In this document: positions 34,656-43,231 of the stretch, piece by piece
Layout of the letters: each line of letters starts with the position of its first letter
Position numbering within the stretch: position 1 is the first letter of the stretch
NCBI GenBank assembly: GCA_049514555.1
Contig: JBEKUY010000005.1
Span: 162,135-226,134, forward strand
Length of the DNA: 64,000 nucleotides
Reading direction: 5' to 3'
DNA from: JBEKUY01 sp049514555
GTDB lineage: Bacteria; Acidobacteriota; Terriglobia; Acidiferrales; UBA7541
Translations under genes and position numbers: made by a program
Notes under the pieces: model-generated
Told to the model about the DNA's origin: nothing
What the model saw: only the letters and a program-made list of their open reading frames with translations
Database searches by the model: none

Positions 34656-35150
34656 ATGGCTGCCAATTCGAAGAACGTAGTCAAGGCCGATCCGAAGGGT
34701 ATATTCGGGACAGCGGAAGTATATCTAACAGGTGCCTCGATGCTGGCCAATCGGCTGCCTGATCTCATGTTCCCGTGGGTTATGTGCTCAGCGTTCAGTC
34801 TAGAGTTGTATTTGAAATGCCTGATTCTGGTTGAACGAGGCACACTTGAAAAAGGCCACGATTTGGCAGACCTGTTTTCCAAGACAACGCCCGAGAGCCA
34901 AAAAGCTATTCGCGCCAGCTATGAATCTCATAAAGCTAAAATGGAGGCTATGTATGCCGCAGTTAAGGGCATTCCCGCACCAAAAACCGACTTTGATTAT
35001 GTCCTACACATAAGTGCAGACGCTTTTGTGAAATTTCGGTATGCCTTCGAACAAGGGACCGGCGGCGGGGATTTTGGCTGGTCGGCCAGTCCTATAAGTG
35101 AATGTGTGAGAGGACGGCTGCTTGAGTTGCATCCCGATTGGAGGTCGTAG
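34656..35150 (+). CDS. HEPN-domain protein
   Basis: A 164-residue helical protein of the HEPN type: SAFSLELYLKCLILVERGTLEKGHDLADLF carries the core helix and an R-x6-H motif (RGTLEKGH), the RNase signature of active HEPN proteins. HEPN nucleases act in toxin-antitoxin and defence systems; a minimal nucleotidyltransferase partner is not visible nearby. Good ribosome site (AAAGGAGAAAGGAATG). It stands between the glycosidase remnant and the cas1 relic. Confidence 0.72.
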   Translation: MAANSKNVVKADPKGIFGTAEVYLTGASMLANRLPDLMFPWVMCSAFSLELYLKCLILVERGTLEKGHDLADLFSKTTPESQKAIRASYESHKAKMEAMYAAVKGIPAPKTDFDYVLHISADAFVKFRYAFEQGTGGGDFGWSASPISECVRGRLLELHPDWRS

Positions 35151-35214
35151 TGCTTCCGTCCGGGACCATCGCCGGGTCAGTCGGGTTACCGGACAAGTGC
35201 TCTGGCGGCTCGAC

Positions 35215-35481
35215 CTATCTGGCAGGACACTCCCCAACCAGCCTAGTAAGGCTCAACCAACGTCGGGGATGAGGCCTCCGTCGACCGGCGCGGATGTCCG
35301 ACGCGTAAGGCAGCGAAACCCCAAGGGTCAGAGCGATAGTTGAGATTGTCACATCGGCCAGGCGCGGCTGGATTCGTTGGGCGTAGGCCTTGTCGTCGAT
35401 CCAGTCCGGCTTATCTTCAGGTTTCCAGGCACGCTCGGCCAGCCGGTGACTTCTTTGCTTTTCAGCGAGGCGGAGGCGCAC
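35215..35481 (-). pseudogene. 5'-truncated cas1-like relic (HTH end only)
   Basis: The last 88 codons match the C-terminus of the 23173 Cas1: AEKQRSHRLAERAWKPEDKP, then RLADVTISTIALTLGVSLPY and ASDIRAGRRRPHPRRWLSL. Catalytic domain and Zn ribbon are absent. Base identity with the intact gene is high but with many differences, so this is a separate lineage and not a fresh copy. It abuts the chemosensory operon end, with no TIR seen beside it. Confidence 0.85.
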
Positions 35482-35616
35482 TCAAATAGTGCAAAGGGAG
35501 CAGTTTCGCTCCCCCTATCTCCGACCTCGTTGAGAAAAGCACCGGGGCAGGGAACGCAGCGTCTTCGCGCCGCGCTCGCGCTGCCCCGGCTCCTGGAGGA
35601 GATCGTCCGCTCTGTT

Positions 35617-36405
35617 CTAGCCGCCCATCGATTCGTGGAGTGTCTTGATCTGCATCTCGAGCGCCTGGCAATACTGCCGCTCAATCGTCAGTTCCGTCTG
35701 CAGCTTTTTCACCAGCAGCTCGAGCCGCATGATTTCGTTCCTCAGCCTTTGGATATCTGCCGCAGTTCCAGCCGCGGGGCGTTGCGTGGCAGCAGGCGGA
35801 CTCGCCGGGGCGGTTGCCCGTTGGCCAAAGGCTTCCGCAAGAGCTCTCGGCCAAGCCGTCTCGGTGAGGGCCGATTCCGGCGTCACCGGAGGGGGCGGTG
35901 CTGGCGGAGGCGCTGCCGGCGGAGCGAAGATCCCGCTCAGCGGACTGGGGGCCGCGGATTCTGCGCTCGGGCGCGGAGGCGCTTGGGGTTTGGGGTACAG
36001 GAGGCCCTTTACCCGCGCGATCAGCTCCTGTGGCTGGAAGGGCTTGCGGATCAACTCGTCGGCTTTCACGGCAATGGCTTTGTCGGCGACGCTCTTGTTC
36101 ACCACGCCGGACATTAGGATCACGGGTGTCGATCCGAAAACCGGGTGCTGCTTGATGTAGTCGCAGACCTCGTAGCCGTCCTTATCCGGCATGATCACGT
36201 CGGTAATCACGGCGTCTGGCGCCAGTTCCTCGAACTGCTCGAGGGCCGTGGCCGCGTCGGGACAGGTCACCACGCTGATGTTCTCCCGGCGGAAGGCGAT
36301 CTTGATCACCTCGCGCATGGTGGCGCTATCGTCGATGAAATAGACCGTCGGCGCGTGCGCTGGGGCCGCGTCGGAAGCCGGAGTGAGTGTCGCTGATTCG
36401 CTCAT
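35617..36405 (-). CDS. Response regulator with Pro/Ala-rich linker and coiled coil
   Basis: 262 residues. Receiver domain (about 20-140) with the phospho-Asp in AVITDVIMPDKDGYE and the Lys in LIRKPFQPQEL, a Pro/Ala-rich linker (150-215), and a C-terminal coiled coil (NEIMRLELLVKKLQTELTIE). Last gene of the minus-strand chemosensory operon. The start ATG 36405 overlaps the upstream gene end. The coiled coil suggests docking to a partner instead of DNA binding. Confidence 0.88.
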   Translation of the reverse strand: MSESATLTPASDAAPAHAPTVYFIDDSATMREVIKIAFRRENISVVTCPDAATALEQFEELAPDAVITDVIMPDKDGYEVCDYIKQHPVFGSTPVILMSGVVNKSVADKAIAVKADELIRKPFQPQELIARVKGLLYPKPQAPPRPSAESAAPSPLSGIFAPPAAPPPAPPPPVTPESALTETAWPRALAEAFGQRATAPASPPAATQRPAAGTAADIQRLRNEIMRLELLVKKLQTELTIERQYCQALEMQIKTLHESMGG

Positions 36406-37184
36406 TGCGCTTCCTTTTCCGCCATGCCGCGCCCCGCTTCGTCCACCTCGCGCATGGCATCGAGCATCAAGTCTGTGGCCGAGCGCAGCACCGTGCGCTG
36501 CACGGAAACCGCTCCGTAGACGAACTTGTACACGCCCGCCCCGGCCTGCTCGCAGTTCTTGAAGATGTGGATCACTGCTTCGTCGCCGAACAGGCTTCCC
36601 GTCTCGGCGTGGGTAATCTCGCCCGCATCGAAGAAAATCACGCCGTCGGTGTCTCCCGCATTGACGTGTAGCGCGCCCGTCTGGTGCGCTTGCACCAACA
36701 TTTGCACCACGCCGGTCAGATCGTGGTGGCTCAGGCTGCCGCTGAGGCTCGTGTCTGCTGCCGCCAGCATTTGGGTCGGCTGGAAACCCTCCTGCCGGCT
36801 CACCAAAATGCTCTTTACGTGCGAGGCAATGGTCGCCGGGTTCCGGTGCCGGTCGATATAGTCGTCGCAGCCTGCTTGAAACGCCTCCATCAGCGCTCTC
36901 TGGCTGCCGTCCCCCAGCGCGATGACGGGAATGCTCGCGGTCTTTGAGTCCGCATGGATGATCTTGACGATCTCGAGGGCGCCCATCTCGCGCAAGCTGG
37001 TCGAGCAGAGAATCGCTGCCGGGGTGTCGTATTCCAGCATGGTCAGCGCGTACGCTGACTGCGTGCACGAAACCACGTCAAACCCCTCGTGTTTCAGGGC
37101 GTCGTTGAGCCGCTTCGAGAAATACACGTTGCTGTCCACAAGCACGATCTTCGGCAGCCGCGGGGTGGCGCTGGGGGAAGTCAT
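36402..37184 (-). CDS. Receiver + DUF4388 (PATAN) protein
   Basis: 260 residues. The N-terminal part is receiver-like (KIVLVDSNVYFSKRL, SLREMGALEIVKII, CDDYIDR) but the aspartate box reads ILCSTSLREMG, without the usual DxxMP, so phosphorylation is doubtful. The C-terminal half is DUF4388/PATAN: LSHHDLTGVVQMLVQAHQTG, FFDAGEITHAETGSLFGDEA. PATAN domains mediate output binding in motility and type IV pilus regulation. Overlaps both neighbours by 4 bases. Confidence 0.85.
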   Translation of the reverse strand: MTSPSATPRLPKIVLVDSNVYFSKRLNDALKHEGFDVVSCTQSAYALTMLEYDTPAAILCSTSLREMGALEIVKIIHADSKTASIPVIALGDGSQRALMEAFQAGCDDYIDRHRNPATIASHVKSILVSRQEGFQPTQMLAAADTSLSGSLSHHDLTGVVQMLVQAHQTGALHVNAGDTDGVIFFDAGEITHAETGSLFGDEAVIHIFKNCEQAGAGVYKFVYGAVSVQRTVLRSATDLMLDAMREVDEAGRGMAEKEAQ

Positions 37185-37660
37185 GGACGCGCCTCCTGGG
37201 ATTGCGCTGCGGCGATCTCCTCTTCTCTCACCGGCCCCGGCGTCAGGTATTCAAGGTTCAGCACCTCGATCATCTCTCCGTCGTGCGAAAGCCATCCGGC
37301 CACGTGGGCCGGGTGATCCCCGCCCCGTTGCGGCGTCATCTCCGCCGCGATGAGTTCGCATTCGGCCGAGACCGGCAAGGCCACCCACTCCCGGCTCGCT
37401 CCATATTGCCGCGCCGCAATCAAGTAGAACCGCCGCGCCGGAAGCCGCGCGCCGGTCAATTGCTGTGCAATCTCGCACACCGGCACGACCCGGCCACGCC
37501 GGAGGAGCACTCCTTCCACCTGCGGCGTCCGGTGCGGGAACCGATGAGTCCGTCCCGGGGTCACCATTTCGCCCACGTCCTCAGCATGCAGCGCAAAGCG
37601 CCGCTCACCTAAGCGGAGCAGCACGAAGGATTGCGACTCGAGCTCGATTCCGAGGCTCAC
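37181..37660 (-). CDS. cheW: CheW-like coupling protein
   Basis: 159 residues. CheW domain: SQSFVLLRLGERRFALHAED, VEGVLLRRGRVVPVCEIAQQL. It bridges chemoreceptors and the CheA kinase. GTG 37660 overlaps the preceding CheW-like gene's stop (GTGA); the longer ORF upstream lacks family similarity. One of three CheW-type genes in this operon, which hints at different partners. Confidence 0.85.
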   Translation of the reverse strand: MSLGIELESQSFVLLRLGERRFALHAEDVGEMVTPGRTHRFPHRTPQVEGVLLRRGRVVPVCEIAQQLTGARLPARRFYLIAARQYGASREWVALPVSAECELIAAEMTPQRGGDHPAHVAGWLSHDGEMIEVLNLEYLTPGPVREEEIAAAQSQEARP

Positions 37661-38253
37661 GTGGTCGTTTGCTCTCCTTCTGTTTCGTCCTCTGCCGCAG
37701 AAGCTTCTGCGGCACGATCGGTCTCGTCCGCCTCGCGCTTCGCAGCGAGCGCCGCGTCCAGCCGTTCCAGTTGGCTCGGGCTCAACAGGCCATCGGGGTT
37801 CACCACTGGCACAACCGTGTCCTCCATCGCCGCGAGTCCCCGGTACCACGACCGTTCTTCGCCGCAGAAGGCTTGTGGCAAGGCAATCAGGCGCGAGATC
37901 GTGGCCATGCGGTCGATCGTGTCCACCAGCAAGGCTGCTCGCGACCGCCGCAGCAGGAACACCAGTGTGGCCGTCGTTGACGGCAGCCCGAAGAGCGTGG
38001 CCCCGTGAACCACGTAAATCGTCCGCCGCCCCCGCACGATGGTGTGGCGCACCTGCTTGAATTCCGGGCCTGGAAGCTCTGCTGCCGAGACAGCCAGGTT
38101 GTCGGTGCTCCGGATCTCCTGCACGACATTCGCGGAGATCGCAAAGGCTTGCTGTCCGATGCGGAACAGAATCACCTGTTCGGTTCGCCCACCAGGTTTT
38201 GGCGTAGTGTATCCGCCGTGCCTGCTGGGGGTCGTAGCGCGCTTGGCAGGCAT
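37657..38253 (-). CDS. cheW: CheW-like coupling protein
   Basis: 198 residues; basic N-terminal tail, then a CheW domain (QVILFRIGQQAFAISANVVQE; RRTIYVVHGATLFGLP; LLVDTIDRMATISR), and a Glu/Thr-rich C-terminal tail. ATG 38253 shares one base with the cheB stop. Same operon. Confidence 0.85.
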   Translation of the reverse strand: MPAKRATTPSRHGGYTTPKPGGRTEQVILFRIGQQAFAISANVVQEIRSTDNLAVSAAELPGPEFKQVRHTIVRGRRTIYVVHGATLFGLPSTTATLVFLLRRSRAALLVDTIDRMATISRLIALPQAFCGEERSWYRGLAAMEDTVVPVVNPDGLLSPSQLERLDAALAAKREADETDRAAEASAAEDETEGEQTTT

Positions 38254-39368
38254 CACCGTGCTCCTACAGGTGCCGGCCGGCATAGGCCGACGACGCGCTT
38301 CTCAATCGCGGGGTAGATTTCGTCTAAGGGAAGAACCACGTCGATCGCGCCAGCCTTGATGGCCTCAGCCGGCATCCCAAATATCACCGAGGTCTCTTCG
38401 TTCTGTGCGATCGTCAAGCCTGCGGCGGCCTTGACGGCTTTCATGCCACGCGCGCCGTCGTTTCCCATTCCGGTCAGCACCACTCCGATGGACATGGCCC
38501 CGGCGTAAGCAGCCACGGTCTCGAGCGTCACGTCGATGCATGGCAGGTAGCCGTCGATCCGTCCGCTGTTGTCGAGCTGGATGCGCCCGGTCGGATTCAC
38601 CCTCAGGTGGTGCGATCCCGGGCAGACGTACATCGTTGACGGCTGCAGTACTTCGCCATGTTCCGCTTCCTTCACGCGGATGGAGGTGAAGTCGGCCAAT
38701 TGCACCGCGTACTGACTCGTGAAAGACGCCGGCATGTGTTGCACTAGGATCACGGCGCCGGGAAATTCCTTGGTAAAGCCGGGCGCCAATCGCATCACTG
38801 TCGCCGGCCCGCCTGTCGATGCCGCCATGACCACGACGGGGAAGCGCTGGTCGGGCGACGGCATCCGGTCGGCCCGCTCCAAAGATGTGATCGCCGGGAT
38901 CGTCATTGGAGGTGCTGCCAATGGTCTGGGCATTGCCGCTGTTCGCACGACTCGCACCTTGACCGCCATGCGCAACTTGCGCAGCAGTTCTTCGCGCACG
39001 GTCTGCATGTCCAGGTCCACCGTGGCCGAGGGCTTGGCCACGAATTCGATGGCGCCGAGCTCGAGCGCCTTCAGCGTGCTGTCGGCGCCTTCTTTCGATT
39101 CCGAACTCACGATCACGATCGGGCGCGGGTTCCGCGACATGATCAGTTCGGTGGCCTCGAGCCCGTCCATGTGCGGCATATTGATGTCCATCGTGATGAG
39201 GTCGGGCTTGAGCGACTCCGCGAGCGCCACGGCTTCGTTGCCATCCTTGGCGTACGCCACAACTTGCAGCAGCGGGTCAGCGTTGATGATTCTCTCAAGC
39301 ACCTTGCACATGAACGTGGAATCTTCCACCACGAGAACGCGATACTTTTTTGTGGTGGGCTGAATCAT
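38253..39368 (-). CDS. cheB: CheB protein-glutamate methylesterase
   Basis: 371 residues. Receiver domain with phospho-Asp in LITMDINMPHMDG, a linker, then the methylesterase domain with the catalytic Ser in MAASTGGPATVM, His in ILVQHMPASFT and Asp in GMGNDGARGM. It removes methyl groups from chemoreceptors, opposing CheR. Clean start ATG 39368, 6 bases after the cheA stop. Confidence 0.96.
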   Translation of the reverse strand: MIQPTTKKYRVLVVEDSTFMCKVLERIINADPLLQVVAYAKDGNEAVALAESLKPDLITMDINMPHMDGLEATELIMSRNPRPIVIVSSESKEGADSTLKALELGAIEFVAKPSATVDLDMQTVREELLRKLRMAVKVRVVRTAAMPRPLAAPPMTIPAITSLERADRMPSPDQRFPVVVMAASTGGPATVMRLAPGFTKEFPGAVILVQHMPASFTSQYAVQLADFTSIRVKEAEHGEVLQPSTMYVCPGSHHLRVNPTGRIQLDNSGRIDGYLPCIDVTLETVAAYAGAMSIGVVLTGMGNDGARGMKAVKAAAGLTIAQNEETSVIFGMPAEAIKAGAIDVVLPLDEIYPAIEKRVVGLCRPAPVGAR

Positions 39369-39374
39369 GTCCGT

Positions 39375-42299
39375 CTAGACCGTCACCGGCTGCTCTGATT
39401 CGGCTCCCATCAACTGCTCCACGACCGCCACGAGCTGGTCTTCCTGCACGGGCTTCGTAAGAAAGGCCGCGGCGCCTTCCTTCATGGCCCGTTCACGGTG
39501 TTTCTCGCCCGCGCGCGAGGTCAGCACCATCACCGGAATCCGCCGCGTGGCCGCGCTCTGTCGCAACTGCGCCATCAGTTCGTAACCCGTCATTCGCGGC
39601 ATTTCGAGGTCTGTGATCACCAGGTGGCATCCGAACTGGGTCACGAGCTCGGCCGCTTCAAGCCCATCGGAAGCCAACTTCACGCGGTAGCCCGCTTTCT
39701 CCAGCATCCGCCCAACGAACTTTCTGACGCTGATGGAGTCGTCGGCGATCACCACCACGCGTTCCTGCTGAATGCGGTCCACCGCTTCGCTCGGTATGCT
39801 GCCCTTGGCCACTGCCGCCGCGCCCGGTGCGAACACCCGCGCTGCACTGACGGTCGCTTGGAGCGCCCGGTGCTCGCTCGGCTCCGACGCCACCATACGG
39901 TTCAGGTCGATCAGCAGGATCAAGCTGCCGTCGGGGGCGATGGTCGTGCCGGGGAACAGCTTCACGCGTCGCAGGTACTCGCCCAGGCTCTTGATGACAA
40001 TTTCGTCCTTGCCCAGGACTTCCTCCACGATCAAGCCGATCTGGCGGTTGCCCGCGTTCGCCACCACCATGCGGAAATACCCGTTCACCGGTTCCAGCGG
40101 CGGCAACCCGAGATGCGTGTCGAGCCGCACCACTTCCGTCACCACGTCGCGCACTTTGGTGAGCAACTTCCCGCCAACGTCTTCAATCTCGTCGGCGCGC
40201 AGCCGGCGGATCTCTTCGACGACCGCGAGCGGCAATGCGAAGACCGTGGTTCCGCTGCGCACAAAAAGCGCCGGCGAGATAATGAGGGTCAACGGCACTT
40301 TCAGCGTGAAGCGCGTGCCTTGGCTCGCCCGGCTATCGATCTCGATCTCTCCGTTGAGCGCCTGCAAGTTGGCCCGCACTACGTCGAGCCCGACTCCGCG
40401 CCCGGCGAGTTCCGTCTTTGTCGGCGCCGTCGAAAAGCCGGGGTGGAACAATATCTCGCGCAAGTCGCGTTCGGTGAGACGGCCGGCCGTCTCGACCGAC
40501 ACCAACCCCGTGTCGATCGCGCTCGCTCTCACGCGCTCGTAGTCGATCCCCCGCCCGTCGTCCTCGACCTCGATGTAGATGTGGTTGCCGCGGTGATAGG
40601 CCCGCAGGGATACTTTGCCTGTCGGATTCTTGCCTGCTGCGGCGCGGTCCGCCGCCGGCTCGATGCCGTGCGCCACTGCGTTCCGCGCCAGGTGAATCAG
40701 CGGATCGGAAATCTGCTGGATGATACTGTTGTCCAGTTCGGTCTCGCCGCCGGAAAGGTCCAGCTCCACCTGCCGGGACGCCGATTTCGCGGCGTCGCGC
40801 ACTGCCCGGGTCAGCCGCGAGAAGAGGTTCCCGATCGGCACCATCCGCGCCGCAGTGATTTCATCCTGCAAGTGGTGGGCCAGCTTTGTGAACTCGTCAA
40901 TGTCTCCCTCGACGCGCCCGGTGAAGCCTTGGAGCTGGGTGAGCACTTCGTTCACGTCTGCGGTAATTTCCGTGAGCGACCGCGACAGGATATTGAAGTC
41001 GTCGTAACGATCCATCTCGAGTTCGCTGAAGTCGTTCCATAGCGAGCCTCTCTCGCCCGCGCCCTGGCTCTGGGTTGTGTCATAGAAACCGGCGAGTCGC
41101 GCATTGTTGACGCGATTGAACTCGTACTTGTCCTGGAATTCGGCGACCTTCCCGTGCAATCGTTCCTTCGAAAAGCTCAAGGTCTCGACCAGCTTGTCGA
41201 GCTCGGCGACTCGCCCGACCATCCGCGTCTTGTTGATGACCAATTCGCCGACCGTATTCATCATGCGGTCGAGCCGCTCGAGCGCGATGCGCACCGACTT
41301 CGCCGGCGTCTGCGGTTGCGTGGGCGCCCTCCCAGGTTTCGCCGCGGCGGGGACAGTTTCCTGCTTCTCTCCGGCGGGCTCGCCTGTCGGCGCTACCAAC
41401 GTCTCTTCGCCCTCCGGGGAGAACTCGGCGATGCGCACCAGGAGAGAGTCAATCGCCGTCCGCATCTCGGCATCATCGATCCACTGTCGGTGCACGCACT
41501 TCTTCAGCATGTCCACCGATTCGAGGCACAAATCCACGACCTCGGCGCTCGCTTCGATTTCGCTGTCACGCAGCCGCCCGATGAGGTCTTCCACGCGATG
41601 TGCGATCGCCCCGATCCGCCGCAGCCCGACCTGTGCCGCCGATCCTTTTATGGTGTGAATGGCGCGGAACAGCCGATTCACCTCGTCGGGGTTATGCGTC
41701 CCTTCGAGCGAAAGCAGGCAGTCCGAGATTACCTGAAGGTGCTCGTCTGCCTCCGGAACGAAGAAGTCGAGGACCTCCTGGGCCACGTCATCGTCTTGCG
41801 GAAGCGCGTCGTAATACGAGCCTGTCGCCGCTCCTTCTGCGGGCTCCGCGATCGGCGGGGCGGCCGGTTCCGCAGGGGGCTCCTGCCACGCTGGCCGTTC
41901 CATTTCGCCCTGGAAGGCGAAACCATAGCGCTCCTTGAACGCTGCGACGTCCTCCCGGCATTCATGCCCGGTGTCGCTAATCTCCAGCAAATCGGATTCG
42001 AGCAGGGAAATGGCGTCGGAGAGAAATTCCGTGAGGGGGCCGTGCACCTCGGCGCCGAGGGTCGCGTTCATGGCGTACTGGTAGACGTGCGCCAACTTGC
42101 CGGCCACCTGTGAAAAATGCGGAAAACCATAGCTGGCGGACGTGCCCGCGAGCGTGTGTGCGGCAATATACAGCCGCTCGAGATCTTCGCGCCGCGGCTC
42201 GGTGTCCTGGAGGACGCTCGTGTACTCGCGCAGGAGCTGGAGGTGCTCCGACGCCTCCTGCAGAAAGACTTCGACGGCTTCGCGCTCCGGCATGCTCAC
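39375..42299 (-). CDS. cheA: Hybrid CheA kinase with two Hpt domains and a receiver
   Basis: 974 residues. Hpt-1 with His in YIAAHTLAGTSASYGFP (H48), Hpt-2 with His in AIHTIKGSAAQVGLRR (H215), dimerisation helices (SVRIALERLDRMMNTVGELV), HATPase_c (LARNAVAHGIEPAADR; VEDDGRGIDYERV), CheW-like P5, and a C-terminal receiver (LVITDLEMPRMTG). A hybrid CheA with two Hpt domains is typical of alternative-function or type IV pilus-type chemosensory systems, not simple flagellar ones. Start GTG 42299 overlaps the cheR stop; ATG 42293 is an alternative. Confidence 0.95.
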   Translation of the reverse strand: MSMPEREAVEVFLQEASEHLQLLREYTSVLQDTEPRREDLERLYIAAHTLAGTSASYGFPHFSQVAGKLAHVYQYAMNATLGAEVHGPLTEFLSDAISLLESDLLEISDTGHECREDVAAFKERYGFAFQGEMERPAWQEPPAEPAAPPIAEPAEGAATGSYYDALPQDDDVAQEVLDFFVPEADEHLQVISDCLLSLEGTHNPDEVNRLFRAIHTIKGSAAQVGLRRIGAIAHRVEDLIGRLRDSEIEASAEVVDLCLESVDMLKKCVHRQWIDDAEMRTAIDSLLVRIAEFSPEGEETLVAPTGEPAGEKQETVPAAAKPGRAPTQPQTPAKSVRIALERLDRMMNTVGELVINKTRMVGRVAELDKLVETLSFSKERLHGKVAEFQDKYEFNRVNNARLAGFYDTTQSQGAGERGSLWNDFSELEMDRYDDFNILSRSLTEITADVNEVLTQLQGFTGRVEGDIDEFTKLAHHLQDEITAARMVPIGNLFSRLTRAVRDAAKSASRQVELDLSGGETELDNSIIQQISDPLIHLARNAVAHGIEPAADRAAAGKNPTGKVSLRAYHRGNHIYIEVEDDGRGIDYERVRASAIDTGLVSVETAGRLTERDLREILFHPGFSTAPTKTELAGRGVGLDVVRANLQALNGEIEIDSRASQGTRFTLKVPLTLIISPALFVRSGTTVFALPLAVVEEIRRLRADEIEDVGGKLLTKVRDVVTEVVRLDTHLGLPPLEPVNGYFRMVVANAGNRQIGLIVEEVLGKDEIVIKSLGEYLRRVKLFPGTTIAPDGSLILLIDLNRMVASEPSEHRALQATVSAARVFAPGAAAVAKGSIPSEAVDRIQQERVVVIADDSISVRKFVGRMLEKAGYRVKLASDGLEAAELVTQFGCHLVITDLEMPRMTGYELMAQLRQSAATRRIPVMVLTSRAGEKHRERAMKEGAAAFLTKPVQEDQLVAVVEQLMGAESEQPVTV

Positions 42300-43183
42300 G
42301 CGCGCTCCTCCGCCGCAGCGAGGGCCGGTTGTGACGCCTCCGCCGACGGCTTCCGGTACAGAATGCAGTCGTTCAGCACGATGGCCTGGAATTTCACGGG
42401 GATCTTTTGCAGCGACTCGGAGTGCCCCAGGAGCAAATAGCCGCCCGGCTCGAGCGTGTCGTAGAACCTTTGCACCAGCGCCCGGCGCCGCTCTTCCGAA
42501 AAGTAGATCAGCACGTTCATACAGAAAATCATGTCCATCCGCCCGACGTAGACGCCCTGGGTCAGGTTCATCTGGACGAAGGTCACCATCTTCCGGATCC
42601 GCGGCTTCACCTCGTAGTTCGCGCCGGACTTGACGAAGTGCGCCGCAAGCTGCGCTTCGGTCAGGGGGCCGAGACTGCGCTTGCCGTACCGCCCCGTTTC
42701 CGCTTGCTTGAGCGCGTGCCGGCTGATGTCGGTCGCCAGGATCTCGATGTTCCATGCGTCAGCGAACATCAGCGCATCGGCGATGGCGATGCCGATCGAG
42801 TAGGCCTCTTCTCCCGTCGAGCAGCCCGCGCTCCAGATCCGCATGGTTCGCGGATCCTCCCAGAATTTCTTGACGTGCAGCTCCGGGAGTACTCGTTTCT
42901 CCAGCGCTTCAAATACGGCCGGATACCGGAAGAAGGAGGTCTCCTGGGTCAGCAGCCGCTCGACCAGCGTTTCGTATTCGATGTTCGATCGCTGCGCTGC
43001 CCGAAGGAGCTCCGCGCCGCGTTTCATGCCGCGTTCGCTCATGTGCTCCTGCACCCGGGCCGAAAAAAACCGTTCCCGCGAAGCATCGAACAAAACCCCG
43101 GTCCGCTGCTCGATCAGAGCGCGGATCTGATCAAGCTCGTGCTCCTCCAGACTCGGACTCTTGTGGTCGGTCATCGTCGGCAC
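42296..43183 (-). CDS. cheR: CheR chemoreceptor methyltransferase
   Basis: 295 residues. N-terminal helical domain, NETSFFR-like LTQETSFFRYPAVFE, the SAM-binding IWSAGCSTGEEAYS, and VDMIFCMNVLIYFSEERR. It methylates glutamates of chemoreceptors. Follows the MCP gene by about 48 bases. Confidence 0.96.
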   Translation of the reverse strand: MPTMTDHKSPSLEEHELDQIRALIEQRTGVLFDASRERFFSARVQEHMSERGMKRGAELLRAAQRSNIEYETLVERLLTQETSFFRYPAVFEALEKRVLPELHVKKFWEDPRTMRIWSAGCSTGEEAYSIGIAIADALMFADAWNIEILATDISRHALKQAETGRYGKRSLGPLTEAQLAAHFVKSGANYEVKPRIRKMVTFVQMNLTQGVYVGRMDMIFCMNVLIYFSEERRRALVQRFYDTLEPGGYLLLGHSESLQKIPVKFQAIVLNDCILYRKPSAEASQPALAAAEERA

Positions 43184-43231
43184 GCTCCGCGGTTCCTGCG
43201 GTCCCCATGAAAACCCTCAGGAAGCCTCGGC

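Noticed and set aside
34474..34680. 68-aa plus-strand open frame
   Set aside because: Its first part is antisense to the beta-galactosidase remnant, no good ribosome site precedes the rest, and it overlaps the HEPN start.
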